Notes: generated by a model from the sequence alone, not told the origin. A DNA stretch of 64,000 nt from MPNP01 sp963668325 (GCA_963668325.1 OY764222.1:2294001-2358000); one strand, 5' to 3'. Positions 7,569 to 17,007 are shown, numbered from the stretch's first letter. Numbers and translations: made by a program.

Positions 7569-10271
7569 ATGACAAGTTTAAACGAAATTCGGTCAAAATT
7601 TCTTTCCTATTTTGAAAATACTGGTCATGAAGTGGTTTCCAGTTCCCCTCTCGTACCACGTAACGATGCCACTTTAATGTTTACCAACTCGGGGATGGTC
7701 CAATTCAAGAACATTTTTACTGGATTGGAAAAAAGGAACTACTCCACCGCAGTTACAAGTCAAAAATGTGTAAGGGCAGGGGGCAAACACAATGATCTTG
7801 ATAATGTGGGGTATACAGCCCGGCATCATACCTTCTTTGAGATGCTGGGGAATTTTTCCTTTGGCGAATATTTCAAGGAACAGGCAATCTTCTATACATG
7901 GGACCTGATCGTCAAGGAAATGGGGTTAAACAAGGATAGACTTCTTTGTACTGTATATCATGACGACGAGGAAGCTGTTTCCTACTGGAAAAAGATTGCT
8001 GGGTTCAGTGATGATAAGATTATTCGAATAGCTACTGCCGATAATTTCTGGTCAATGGGAAATACGGGGCCTTGTGGACCGTGTTCGGAAATATTCTATG
8101 ATTATGGGGATCATGTGCCTGGAGGACCTCCTGGGTCTCCTGATGAGGATGGTGACAGGTTTGTAGAAATATGGAATTTGGTCTTCATGCAATTCGAAAG
8201 AGATGGTGCAGGTAACCTATCTCCATTGCCAAAACCTTGCATAGATACAGGAATGGGATTGGAAAGAATCGGATCAGTTCTACAGGGAAAATCCGACAAT
8301 TACGAAACGGACCTGTTCAGAAAACTGATTGAGGCTTCGGCTTCGATTACATCAACTGATCCTGATGGTAAAGGTAATGTTCACCACCGAGTAATTGCTG
8401 ATCACCTACGGGCAGTTTCCTTTCTAATTGCCGAGGGAGTTTTACCATCAAATGAGGGAAGGGGGTATGTTCTCAGAAGAATTCTCAGGCGTGCTATTCG
8501 CCACGTGCATTTGCTTGGATATAGAGGAAGTTTGATTCATTTACTTGTTCCTTATCTTGTCCAGGAAATGGGGCCGGCATTTCCCGAGCTAGCTCAATCC
8601 CAGTTAATGATTTCTGAAACGATAAAGGGTGAGGAAGAGAGATTTCAAAAAACTTTAGACAGAGGGTTAAAGTTGCTTTCGTCGGAATTAACCACTCTGG
8701 ATTCAGGCAAACCTTTCCCGGGAGAAATTGCATTCAAGCTTTATGATACCTATGGTTTCCCACTTGATCTTACCCAGGATGCTCTTCGAGAAAAGGGGCT
8801 AAAGGTAGATGAGACGGGTTTTGAAGAAGAAATGGCCAAGCAAAAGGAGCTTGCTAGACAAAGCTGGGTAGGTTCAGGTGAGGTTGGCGAAAATGAGCTC
8901 TGGTATAAAATCCTGGATAAATGTGGTATCACAGAATTTCTGGGTTATGAAATGGATAAAACTGAGGGCCAGGTTTTAGCAATTACGGACGGTATTGAAT
9001 TATTACCTCAAGCAGGGGTGAGTAAGAAAGTACAAATTGTAACCAATCAGACACCGTTCTATGCAGAGGCTGGTGGCCAGGTTGGAGACAAAGGTTATAT
9101 CAGAACAGAAACTGGAAGTGCCCGAGTTTATGATACCAGGAAGCACCTTGGAGTTTTCTTTCATCATGCAGAAATTGTTAAGGGAGAAATACGCACTGAT
9201 TCCATTGCAGAACTGGAAATAGATGCTGAAATTCGAAATCGTACAAAGAGCAACCATTCTGCTACACACCTATTGAACGAAGCTCTGAGGGAAATTCTAG
9301 GAGATCATGTTGTCCAGAAAGGGTCCCTGAACGATGAAAACCGACTCCGGTTTGATTTTTCTCATAATCACCCCTTGCAACTGGAAGATTTAGCCAAATT
9401 AGAAGAAATCGTTAATCACTACATTTGGCAGAATTCACCTGTCACCACTTCACTTATGAGTTTCGATGAAGCCTTGGAATTGGGCTCGCAAGCCCTTTTT
9501 GGCGAGAAATACGATGATGAGGTCAGAGTTGTTTCAATGGGCAGGGTTTCCAACTCTGGTAAGGGAAAGGATCAATCTACATTTTCAATTGAGCTTTGTG
9601 GGGGAACTCATGTCGGATCCACAGGAGAGATAGGACTTTTTGTTACTACTGGGGAATCATCTATATCTGCCGGGGTTCGTAGAATTGAAGCAATTACTGG
9701 ACAAGCGGCCCGAATGTATTTAGCCAAACATGACAGGTATATGGCCGAAATAGCTTTAGGTTTAAAAGTTCACCCTGATCAGGCTGTTGACCGCGTTTTG
9801 TTTCTTCAGAATGAGCGAAATTCATTAAAAAAGGAAAATGAGCGGCTAAAGCGAGAGTTACTTACCAGGAGAGAATCGAATGTAGGGAAAACAAAACACT
9901 CACAAGGAGAATCATCTGAAAATGGTACTCAGCAATTTGAACAAGAAATTGAGCGAGGCAAAATCGTTGGAAGAATATTTTCCTCTGTTTCACCCAAGGA
10001 CCTTCCGATTCTGATGGATGAAGAGAAAAGAAGAGTAGGGCAGGGAATCATTATTCTGATGACAGTGTTTGAAAACAAATGTTCTGCTGCGGTTGGGGTA
10101 ACCGAAAACCTCAAAGACGATTATTCGGCAGTTGATATAATCAGAGGTATTGTTCCCCTTCTAGATGGCCAAGGTGGTGGTGGAAGAAGAGATTTTGCAC
10201 GCGGTGGGGGCACCAAATGCAATAATTTGGAAAGTTTGTTTCCCGAAATTGAAAAAATTATAAGAGGTTGA
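7569..10271 (+). CDS. alaS: Alanyl-tRNA synthetase
   Basis: A 900-residue enzyme of the usual length. The class II catalytic core begins with IRSKFLSYFENTGHEVV and includes RAGGKHNDLDNVGYTARHHTFFEMLGNFSFG. The editing domain carries HSATHLLNEAL and CGGTHV with the zinc-binding His and Cys residues, and the C-terminal DHHA1 domain ends with GGGGRRDFARGGG. It charges tRNA-Ala and clears Ser/Gly mis-charged tRNA. It is 85 bp downstream of recA, an order common in alphaproteobacteria, and one base upstream of the DUF1330 gene, so that pair is probably co-transcribed. Confidence 0.97.
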   Translation: MTSLNEIRSKFLSYFENTGHEVVSSSPLVPRNDATLMFTNSGMVQFKNIFTGLEKRNYSTAVTSQKCVRAGGKHNDLDNVGYTARHHTFFEMLGNFSFGEYFKEQAIFYTWDLIVKEMGLNKDRLLCTVYHDDEEAVSYWKKIAGFSDDKIIRIATADNFWSMGNTGPCGPCSEIFYDYGDHVPGGPPGSPDEDGDRFVEIWNLVFMQFERDGAGNLSPLPKPCIDTGMGLERIGSVLQGKSDNYETDLFRKLIEASASITSTDPDGKGNVHHRVIADHLRAVSFLIAEGVLPSNEGRGYVLRRILRRAIRHVHLLGYRGSLIHLLVPYLVQEMGPAFPELAQSQLMISETIKGEEERFQKTLDRGLKLLSSELTTLDSGKPFPGEIAFKLYDTYGFPLDLTQDALREKGLKVDETGFEEEMAKQKELARQSWVGSGEVGENELWYKILDKCGITEFLGYEMDKTEGQVLAITDGIELLPQAGVSKKVQIVTNQTPFYAEAGGQVGDKGYIRTETGSARVYDTRKHLGVFFHHAEIVKGEIRTDSIAELEIDAEIRNRTKSNHSATHLLNEALREILGDHVVQKGSLNDENRLRFDFSHNHPLQLEDLAKLEEIVNHYIWQNSPVTTSLMSFDEALELGSQALFGEKYDDEVRVVSMGRVSNSGKGKDQSTFSIELCGGTHVGSTGEIGLFVTTGESSISAGVRRIEAITGQAARMYLAKHDRYMAEIALGLKVHPDQAVDRVLFLQNERNSLKKENERLKRELLTRRESNVGKTKHSQGESSENGTQQFEQEIERGKIVGRIFSSVSPKDLPILMDEEKRRVGQGIIILMTVFENKCSAAVGVTENLKDDYSAVDIIRGIVPLLDGQGGGGRRDFARGGGTKCNNLESLFPEIEKIIRG

Positions 10272-10272
10272 T

Positions 10273-10557
10273 ATGAAAGGTTACTGGATAGCTCGTGTTG
10301 ATGTTAGTGATTCCGATAGTTATGGCGAATATGCCAAATTGGCTTCCCAGGCTATTGAAGAATTCGGTGGAAAATTTCTGGCACGTGGAGGTCAGTTTAT
10401 TTCCAAGGAAGGGGTTAATCGCCAAAGGAACGTGATTGTTGAATTCCCAAGTCTAGAAATTGCAGATAATTGCTACAATTCGGCTACTTATAGACGTGCA
10501 CTAGATATCGCAAAAAAGTCTGCCGTCAGAGAATTTATAATTCTTGAAGGAGCATAA
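10273..10557 (+). CDS. DUF1330 family protein
   Basis: A 94-residue ferredoxin-like alpha/beta protein of the DUF1330 family: MKGYWIARVDVSDSDSYGEY at the start, GGKFLARGGQF in the middle and RNVIVEFPSLEIADNCYNS near the end. The family is widespread and dimeric (dimeric alpha-beta barrel superfamily) but has no established reaction. The start follows the alaS stop by one base, so it is very likely translated from the same message. It has no signal peptide. Identification as a family member is good; function is unknown. Confidence 0.8.
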   Translation: MKGYWIARVDVSDSDSYGEYAKLASQAIEEFGGKFLARGGQFISKEGVNRQRNVIVEFPSLEIADNCYNSATYRRALDIAKKSAVREFIILEGA

Positions 10558-10592
10558 TCAAAAAATTTTGAAGAGTTTAAGGCAATATTATT

Positions 10593-10619
10593 TTGCAATT
10601 ATCAAACAAGGAATATAAT
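10593..10619 (+). promoter_or_regulatory. Possible promoter of the bufferin operon
   Basis: TTGCAA at 10593-10598 and a perfect TATAAT at 10614-10619 lie 37 bp upstream of the bufA start. The 15-bp spacer is short for a sigma-70 promoter, so this is a weak call. Bufferin operons are often run by ECF sigma factors; I did not see a matching sigma gene here. Confidence 0.3.
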
Positions 10620-10655
10620 TTCGGGCAACCTAATGTTTTAACTAAGGAGTAGCTA

Positions 10656-10943
10656 ATGAACATTAATGCAAAATCAATTGCAGTCGCCAGTGCAGTTTGT
10701 GCTGCCTTTGTAGCTTATGCGGTTCCAGGAGTCGCTGAGGAAAAAGAAAAGTGTTACGGAGTATCACTAGCTGGGAAAAACGACTGTGCAGCCGGTCCAG
10801 GTACAACATGTGCAGGATCATCAACAGTTGATTATCAAGGAAATGCTTGGACTTTAGTTCCGGCCGGAACTTGTACTGCCATGGAACTACCAGGCGACCG
10901 TATGGGATCACTTGAGGCCTTAGATAGAGACCTTCCTTCCTAA
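10656..10943 (+). CDS. bufA: Bufferin-type cysteine-rich secreted peptide (DUF2282)
   Basis: A 95-residue precursor with a signal peptide at residues 1-27 (hydrophobic AVASAVCAAFVAYAVPGVAEE). The mature part starts EKEKCYGVSLAGKNDCAAG and has four cysteines, the DUF2282 pattern. Bufferins of this family are ribosomally made, post-translationally modified copper-binding peptides of the periplasm (established for related operons). AAGGAG stands just before the ATG. It is the first gene of a four-gene set with bufB, bufC and a DoxX gene, which is the classic bufferin context. Confidence 0.85.
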   Translation: MNINAKSIAVASAVCAAFVAYAVPGVAEEKEKCYGVSLAGKNDCAAGPGTTCAGSSTVDYQGNAWTLVPAGTCTAMELPGDRMGSLEALDRDLPS

Positions 10944-10983
10944 GTAAATAAATTTTTGTGCTACAGGATTCAGGTATCTAGCT

Positions 10984-11853
10984 TTGACTAAATCGTTTAA
11001 CATTGAATCCTGTACGCTCCCCATCAAACCCGGTGTAGGGTTTAAAAATCAGCACTTCCAAGGAATTATTGAGCATCCAGGTGATGTATCCTGGTTCGAA
11101 ATCCATGCAGAAAATTATATGGGCGATGGGGGAAGACCGATTGCTCAACTCAAGAAATTACGTGAATCCTATCCTATTTCCTGCCATGGGGTTGGATTAT
11201 CAATCGGAGGCGAAGACCCTCTTGATTCTGATCATTTGAATCGCCTGAAGAAACTTGTGTCATGGCTTGAGCCGGCTGTTTTTTCAGAACATTTGGCTTG
11301 GTCAACCCATGAGGGGAGTTATTTCAATGACCTCCTTCCACTTCCGTATAACGAAACCACTTTAAATAACGTTGCCAATCATATTGACCAGGTCCAGGAG
11401 ATTTTGCAAAGGCCAATGCTTTTGGAAAATCCCTCAAACTATTTAGAGTTCGAAGAAAGCACTTATAGTGAAATCGATTTCGTAGCAGAAATAGCCAAAC
11501 AAACCGGATGTTTCTTACTCCTGGATGTAAATAACGTTTATGTTTCTTCTGAAAACCGAGGATTTAACCCGTACGACTATCTGGATAATTATCCTTTGAA
11601 TCTAGTTAGAGAGGTCCACCTTGGTGGACATGAGTTGGAGAGCGAGGAGGGTGGTCCTGATCTTCTTATTGACAACCATGCTTCAGAAGTGATTGATCCA
11701 GTCTGGGAACTCTATGAGTATCTGATTACCAAAGCCGGTCCACTCCCGACATTGATTGAATGGGATAATGATGTTCCAGATTGGGAAAAACTCTCTTCGG
11801 AAGCTTCCAAGGCAAATTTTCTTTTGTCCGAGTTAGCATCGAAAGCAGCATGA
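10984..11853 (+). CDS. bufB: Bufferin-modifying multinuclear iron enzyme BufB (DUF692)
   Basis: A 289-residue DUF692 (MbnB-like) TIM-barrel protein. Recognisable elements are GVGFKNQHF, ISCHGVGLSIGGEDPLD, VFSEHLAWSTHEG, MLLENPSNYLEF, LLLDVNNVYVSS, REVHLGGHE and TLIEWDNDVPDW. The conserved His, Asp and Glu residues of these motifs bind iron atoms, and the enzyme oxidises precursor cysteines with its partner BufC. Translation probably begins at a TTG at 10984; no in-frame ATG is better placed. The stop overlaps the bufC start (ATGA at 11850-11853), giving tight coupling. Confidence 0.88.
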   Translation: MTKSFNIESCTLPIKPGVGFKNQHFQGIIEHPGDVSWFEIHAENYMGDGGRPIAQLKKLRESYPISCHGVGLSIGGEDPLDSDHLNRLKKLVSWLEPAVFSEHLAWSTHEGSYFNDLLPLPYNETTLNNVANHIDQVQEILQRPMLLENPSNYLEFEESTYSEIDFVAEIAKQTGCFLLLDVNNVYVSSENRGFNPYDYLDNYPLNLVREVHLGGHELESEEGGPDLLIDNHASEVIDPVWELYEYLITKAGPLPTLIEWDNDVPDWEKLSSEASKANFLLSELASKAA

Positions 11854-12602
11854 AACCATTCAATGGGGATTTCATCGAAGCTGTCCTGAAACCCGATGAA
11901 CCTGTTCCTCCCAGTTTAAAAATACCACATGACAAAATTGAACGAAGGTTTTCTGTATACCGCAACAATGTCATTGCCAGTTTAATTGAAGGTTTGGAGG
12001 TATCCTTTCCTGTTATCCATAAATTGGTTGGTAATGAATTTTTTCAGGCTATGGCAGGCCTCTATGTCCGTGAATATCCTCCAGGTTCACCCTTGATGAT
12101 GTTTTATGGGAAGGAAATGCCAGAGTTTCTTCAGGCTTTTCCACCTGTGCAACATCTTCCGTACCTATCTGACATTGCCATATTGGAAATCAAACTTCGA
12201 GAATCATATCACGCTGGTGACCCGGAGCCTCTTGATCCCAAAATTTTGGAAGATATTAGCCCTGAAGAACAATTAAGAACTAAATTGGTATTTAGCCCGG
12301 CGGTCAGAGTTTTTTCTTCAAATTACCCGGTGGTTAGTATTTGGGAAGCAAATACAAAAAACGGACCCAAACCTAAGGCTGGAGAAGAATTTGTTTTGAT
12401 TGTTCGACCTGAATTTGATCCCTATCCGGCCAAAATATCCAAAGGGGGATATCATTTTGTAAAATCCATGATGGCTGGAAGCAATATTGGTGAGGCCTGT
12501 AATCAAACGCTCTTTCATTCGGAGGAGCTTCAATTTGATTTGGCTGATTTATTCCGACTTCTGCTGACAACGAATTCAATAAGCAAAGTTGTAAGGAGCT
12601 AG
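11850..12602 (+). CDS. bufC: Bufferin modification partner BufC (DUF2063)
   Basis: A 250-residue DUF2063-type protein. The N-terminal domain shows KIERRFSVYRNNVIASLIEGLEVSFPVIHKLVGNEFFQAMA and GLYVREYPPGSPLMMFYG, diagnostic of the family that recognises the bufferin leader and presents the peptide to BufB. I start it at the ATG overlapping the bufB stop; an in-frame TTG lies further upstream inside bufB but extends into unrelated sequence. The C-terminal half is less conserved. It most likely forms a heterodimer with BufB. Confidence 0.85.
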   Translation: MKPFNGDFIEAVLKPDEPVPPSLKIPHDKIERRFSVYRNNVIASLIEGLEVSFPVIHKLVGNEFFQAMAGLYVREYPPGSPLMMFYGKEMPEFLQAFPPVQHLPYLSDIAILEIKLRESYHAGDPEPLDPKILEDISPEEQLRTKLVFSPAVRVFSSNYPVVSIWEANTKNGPKPKAGEEFVLIVRPEFDPYPAKISKGGYHFVKSMMAGSNIGEACNQTLFHSEELQFDLADLFRLLLTTNSISKVVRS

Positions 12603-12662
12603 AATTTAAGATAAATGTTAAATCGAATTATTACATTGAGTTTAACCTAGGAAGGTAGTTTT

Positions 12663-13217
12663 ATGCCACTCATCAGATTTGTTAATTGTGTTTTTGCCTG
12701 GATTGATGAACACCTTTCAAAATGGTTTTTATCATCTCTTGCCCGTCTTTATTTCGCAGGCATACTTCTGGTTTACTATCTGAATTCAGCGCTAACCAAG
12801 TTTGGTGATGGCTTGTTTTCATTTAGTGCTGGAGCTTATGTACAAATTTTCCCCAAAACCATGGAAAGTGTGGGATACAATCAAGCCGAATTGGGCTTTT
12901 TCTATGATCTAGTTGTATTCATGGGAACATACGCAGAAGTCATCCTTCCCTTGCTGATTGTTGTTGGTTTGCTAACAAGGTTGGCAGCCGTGGGAATGAT
13001 TGGATTTGTTATTGTTCAAAGTATTGTGGATATTACTGGTCATGGATTGGCGGGTAAAGATGTAGGCGGATGGTTTGATGGTCCCCCAGATGCAATAATT
13101 TTTGACCAACGAGCATTATGGATTTTCTTGTTAATTGTGATTTTCCTTAAAGGTGCAGGTCCATTTTCCGTGGACAGATTACTGGTAAAGAGAAAACTTC
13201 TACCTTCCCGCTTTTAA
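12663..13217 (+). CDS. DoxX-family membrane protein
   Basis: A 184-residue protein with about four membrane spans: residues 22-42 (LARLYFAGILLVYYLNSALTKF), 72-100, 102-125 and a span near residue 150 (ALWIFLLIVIFLKGAG). The first span with its following KFGDG loop is the DoxX signature. DoxX proteins of bufferin operons are thought to act in the redox or copper side of the pathway, but the role is not settled. It follows bufC by 60 bp with an AAGGTAG ribosome site and closes the operon. Confidence 0.78.
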   Translation: MPLIRFVNCVFAWIDEHLSKWFLSSLARLYFAGILLVYYLNSALTKFGDGLFSFSAGAYVQIFPKTMESVGYNQAELGFFYDLVVFMGTYAEVILPLLIVVGLLTRLAAVGMIGFVIVQSIVDITGHGLAGKDVGGWFDGPPDAIIFDQRALWIFLLIVIFLKGAGPFSVDRLLVKRKLLPSRF

Positions 13218-13503
13218 TGTAGTCCTAATTCAGAGACACCCTGAGTGTCGATCAAAACAAATAACCACCATTAAATTATTGGGACACTGGGACATTTCAT
13301 TCATTGTTATTCTTTTTGTCGCTACGAAGATAGAATTTATTTTTCTTGCTAATGTGGAGTTTAGTAGTTAGCTTTAGGAAGGTTTGACAGTTACTTAGCC
13401 ATTTGGTTCCAAAAGATTAGGTGATAGCAATTATTCTATTCACATTACCTAACAGACCTGCGTAAGGGTTATAGCAAGTTACGCAAATTTTAATGGAGTT
13501 TTT

Positions 13504-14655
13504 ATGATCCGAACCCCTGTAAAACCGGAGGTTATTCGCTGGGCCCGCAAAAGATTTGGTGTTTCACAGGAAGATCTTTCAGAAAAGTTCAAGAAACTCC
13601 CTGAATGGGAGTGCGGAAGTACCCAACCAACCTTAAGGCAATTAGAAACATTTGCTCGAACTGTCCAGATTCCCGTCGGTTACATGTTCCTTTCAAAACC
13701 CTTGAAGGAAGAAATTCCCATCGAGGATTATCGTTTATTCCCCGACCAAGTTTTTCCCACTCATAGTCCGAACATGCTGGACACTATCTACACCTGCCAA
13801 AGTAGGCAGGACTGGTATCGTGTCAATATTCAAAAAGAAATGCCAATAAGTAATTTTGTGGGTAGTGTTACGATCAAGTCCTCGCCTGAAATTGTAGCAA
13901 ACCAGATTCGAGATACAATTGGTTTCGATTTTAAAACCCAGCAAAAATGCAAGGACTGGACGGAGGTAATTCATCAATTTTGCTGCTGGGCTGAAAAAGC
14001 AGGGATACTTGTGATGTTAAGCGGTATTGTAAAATGCAATACCCATAGGAGACTTGATCCTGACGAATTTAAAGGTTTTGCATTAAGTGATCCCATTGCG
14101 CCACTCGTTTTTGTCAACAGTAGAAACCTAAAAGCAACCTGGGCATACCTACTCGCCCACGAAATTGCTCATATTTGGCTAGGTACCTCCGCCTTGTCAA
14201 ATTTGGGTATTTTGCCTGAAAAAGAATTTAATAAAACAGAAATTTGGTGTACACAGGTTGCATTGGAACTTTTGCTACCAAAAGAAACCTTAATATCTGA
14301 ACTAAATCCAAGCATGGATTTATCCAATTCGCTTCTCCTGCTATCTAAGGAATTCAAGGTTAGTACCTTAGTAATTCTCCGACGTTTACTTGACTTGGAA
14401 CTGTTAACCCAAGATCAGTTTAAATCAGAGTGGGTCCCGGAATACATTCGATTAGGAAAGAATGACCCTACCATCAGTACAGGAAGAGGTGATTTTTATC
14501 AACGAACTATTAAGGGGCTTGGGAATAAATTTGCCCATGCTCTCATCAAAAGTACTCTTGAAGGAAAAACGCTGTATCGCGATGCAATTGAATTGATTGG
14601 GATTCATAATGCCGATTCCTTCAAAAAGCTTGCCCACAGGCTGGGAGTAATTTGA
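13504..14655 (+). CDS. XRE-family HTH / ImmA-type metallopeptidase (antitoxin-like)
   Basis: A 383-residue two-domain protein. Residues 1-70 form an XRE-like helix-turn-helix (VIRWARKRFGVSQEDLSEKF, TLRQLETFARTVQIPVGYMF). Residues 200-270 are an ImmA/IrrE (COG2856) domain with the zinc motif HEIAH at 219-223. Proteins of this layout control phage-type repressors or act as the antitoxin half of modules with DUF4411 PIN-like toxins. Exactly that partner follows, overlapping the stop codon (TTGA), but it is split by an IS66 element. The 286-bp gap upstream shows no other gene and may carry autoregulatory sites. Confidence 0.85.
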   Translation: MIRTPVKPEVIRWARKRFGVSQEDLSEKFKKLPEWECGSTQPTLRQLETFARTVQIPVGYMFLSKPLKEEIPIEDYRLFPDQVFPTHSPNMLDTIYTCQSRQDWYRVNIQKEMPISNFVGSVTIKSSPEIVANQIRDTIGFDFKTQQKCKDWTEVIHQFCCWAEKAGILVMLSGIVKCNTHRRLDPDEFKGFALSDPIAPLVFVNSRNLKATWAYLLAHEIAHIWLGTSALSNLGILPEKEFNKTEIWCTQVALELLLPKETLISELNPSMDLSNSLLLLSKEFKVSTLVILRRLLDLELLTQDQFKSEWVPEYIRLGKNDPTISTGRGDFYQRTIKGLGNKFAHALIKSTLEGKTLYRDAIELIGIHNADSFKKLAHRLGVI

Positions 14656-14799
14656 TCGTAGATTATCTTCTTGATACAAGCATTTTTATAGGAGCCAAAA
14701 GGAGAACAGGTTACAATTTTGATAATTGCTGTGAATTTCGGATGTGGCTTGAAGTTAGAAATGCAGATAGAACCTTAGCCAGCGTTTCAAAAGTCAAGG

Positions 14800-16452
14800 G
14801 TAACTACTCAGGTAGTCTAAATACCCCTTGATTCTTTTTTGTCCAGATTCCAGTTGACAAATTGGCAGCATCCCTCTAACTACCGCTACCAATCGGCCAA
14901 TAAATGTCGAGCAGTATAATTTTCAGTATTCATGACACGTCTTTCCAACGCCGCTTTGCGGTCTGAAGTTTCCAAGTTAAAGGAGCTGGTTGTTGACCTT
15001 ACGGAAAAGCACGACCAGTTATTAATCGAGAATACTTTTTTAAAGGAACGCCTAGCGGTATATGAGCATCGTCTCAACAAGACCAGCCGTAACAGTAGCA
15101 AACCGCCTTCAAGTGATGGTTTGGGCAAACCCAAGGCCGCGGTCAAACCAGCCAAAGGCAGTCGCCCATCCGGTGGTCAAGCTGGCCATAAGGGGCATAC
15201 TTTACGTCGGTCGAACAAGGTGGACCATATCCTGGATCATCGCCCGACATCTTGTGCACATTGTGGCAGCTCCTTGGCCGCTGACCAGGAAGCAATGGTA
15301 GCGAAGGTTCGCCAAGTACAGGATTTACCGGCCAGACAGCCCCTGGTGATTACTGATCATCGCGTCTTGACTTGCCAATGTGAACGTTGTGGGGAAACCA
15401 CCATCGGTTCCTTTCCAACCGAGGTCAAGGCACCAGTCCAGTATGGTCCTCGTCTGCAACAACAGGTGGTGTATCTTGGGGTTGAACAACTTCTTCCCAT
15501 CCGTCGCATCGGCCAGGTTATCAACACCTTTTGCGGTGCCCGGCTTTCGGAAGGGACCATTTGCAATTATATCAAATCGTTTGCCAAGCGTTTCCAGCCG
15601 GTTCATACTCATTTGGGTGACCTTGTGAAGCAGGCACCGGTCGCCCATTTCGATGAAACCGGCATGCGGGTCAAGGGTTCGCTCAACTGGTTTCATGTTG
15701 GGACCACCGAAGCCTTCTGTTATTTCTGGCTGGGCCAAAGCCGTGGTGATGTCATGACCGGGGCGCAAGGAATCGTGGTTCATGACCATTGGCCTCCTTA
15801 TCAAAGTAAGATGCCCCAGGTCCAACATGCGTTTTGTTTGGCCCATCTGGCCCGTGAATGTACGGGTCTGGCGGAGATGGGTGAACAATGGACCGGCAAG
15901 ATGGCCGACCTTTTCAATGATATAATGAAGGTGACCAAACCGGGCAACTCGCTATCGGCCAAGGTCGTTGCGATGATGGAGGGCCGCTTTGATCGCCTTC
16001 TGCAGGAGGGTATCACCTACCATAACCAACTTGACCCCTTGCCCAAAAAGGGCCGGGGACGACCCAAACGTCGCAAAGGCCATAATTTGGTCCACCGGTT
16101 ATACAACTATCGTGAGGGAACTCTCATGTGCCTCCATAACCCGCTTGTCCCTGCCACTAATAACTTGGCGGAGCGCGATATACGGGTTTTGAAATTGAAG
16201 ATGAAAATATCCGGGAGTTTTCGACAAAAAGAGGGCGCGAGGGACTTTGCGATTCTACGAAGTGTGTTGGAGACCGCCCGTAAGCAGGGTTGGAATGCAC
16301 TTGCCACTCTGGGAACAAAGGCGGATGTGCTGATTGAACAGCTCGCGCCCGAGAAACCAGTTCCCAACACTTAACATGCCACCATTCCTAAACACCCTTG
16401 TTCAGTAGTTGGGATTTAATTAATCTGCTACTGATACTACCTGAGTAGTTAC
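14800..16452 (+). mobile_element. IS66-family insertion sequence (single-ORF type), complete
   Basis: The element is 1,653 bp. Its ends are perfect inverted repeats: GTAACTACTCAGGTAGT at 14800-14816 and its complement at 16436-16452. The 8-bp target AGTCAAGG is present at 14792-14799 and again at 16453-16460; 8 bp is the IS66 standard. Only the large transposase gene is present, as in the ISBst12-like subgroup; tnpA and tnpB accessory genes are missing. Intact ends, duplication and open frame point to a recent insertion. The element is GC-richer than its target. Confidence 0.95.
14932..16374 (+). CDS. IS66-family transposase (TnpC type)
   Basis: A 480-residue transposase in the family layout: a coiled-coil N-terminus (residues 1-45, leucine-rich), a basic linker (NKTSRNSSKPPSSDGLGKP), a zinc-finger domain with CAHCGSS and CQCERCGE, then the DDE catalytic domain with VAHFDETGMRV, VVHDHWPPY, and LAERDIRVLKLK providing the acidic residues. 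It is intact and should be functional. Homologues cut and paste the surrounding element with 8-bp target duplications. Confidence 0.95.
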   Translation: MTRLSNAALRSEVSKLKELVVDLTEKHDQLLIENTFLKERLAVYEHRLNKTSRNSSKPPSSDGLGKPKAAVKPAKGSRPSGGQAGHKGHTLRRSNKVDHILDHRPTSCAHCGSSLAADQEAMVAKVRQVQDLPARQPLVITDHRVLTCQCERCGETTIGSFPTEVKAPVQYGPRLQQQVVYLGVEQLLPIRRIGQVINTFCGARLSEGTICNYIKSFAKRFQPVHTHLGDLVKQAPVAHFDETGMRVKGSLNWFHVGTTEAFCYFWLGQSRGDVMTGAQGIVVHDHWPPYQSKMPQVQHAFCLAHLARECTGLAEMGEQWTGKMADLFNDIMKVTKPGNSLSAKVVAMMEGRFDRLLQEGITYHNQLDPLPKKGRGRPKRRKGHNLVHRLYNYREGTLMCLHNPLVPATNNLAERDIRVLKLKMKISGSFRQKEGARDFAILRSVLETARKQGWNALATLGTKADVLIEQLAPEKPVPNT

Positions 16453-16825
16453 AGTCAAGGAAGAATTAGTAGTTGGAAACGATCAACTAGCGGCTTGGGC
16501 AACAAGGCAAGATGATGAGTTCTTTCTTAATGAAGATGACGAGGTTGTTAATTTCCAAAAAATTGTTGCTGACTCGTTAACAAATCCTACAGTTAACAAC
16601 AATCAAGGGTACAGCCAATGGGCAATTAATGAATTTTTAAATTGTGCAGATCCTTGGCTTGTGGCATATGCAGGAGCTAAAGGGGGTGTAATAGTAACGC
16701 TTGAGAATTATAACCGCCCAAATAAAATCAAGATACCCATTGTCTGCAATGCTTTTAATATTGAATGTATATTTCCTAATGAAATGTTCCAACGCACAGG
16801 TGCAGACTTCGTTTTGAATAACTAA

Positions 16826-17007
16826 TATGAGGCTTGATAGAAGAGTACCTGTATTGACCTTAGTGCATATGCCACACCACTCGTTGTGTTCCAGATACCT
16901 CCTTAGGTTGGAATAAAGTATCTTCTTGGAGCAAGAATCTGCCAATAAGTGGAACCCATTGATAAAGCCTTCTATTAGGCCCATGAAGTGACAATTAAAG
17001 GTATTGT
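16826..17007. other. Non-coding stretch after the split toxin gene
   Basis: From here to the inverted repeat I see no convincing gene. A minus-strand open frame crosses it but is mostly antisense to the toxin gene tail and has no recognisable domain. The stretch from 17101 to 17350 is likewise without a supported gene and should hold the promoter of tctC. Confidence 0.5.

Larger units (their letters stand above)
14652..16825 (+). pseudogene. DUF4411 PIN-like toxin gene interrupted by an IS66 element
   Basis: The gene begins with a TTG overlapping the preceding stop and reads IVDYLLDTSIFIGAKRRTG, then FRMWLEVRNADRTLASVSK, up to the insertion point at 14799. The frame resumes at 16461 with EELVVGNDQLAAWATRQDD, continues through LNCADPWLVAYAGAKGG with late acidic residues, and stops at 16825. 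Deleting the element plus one 8-bp duplication gives one open frame of 170 residues, the family's usual length. DUF4411 proteins are PIN-like nucleases paired with ImmA/XRE antitoxins. As it stands the protein ends after about 50 residues (14 codons into the element), so the toxin should be inactive. No other disabling change is seen. Confidence 0.85.
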
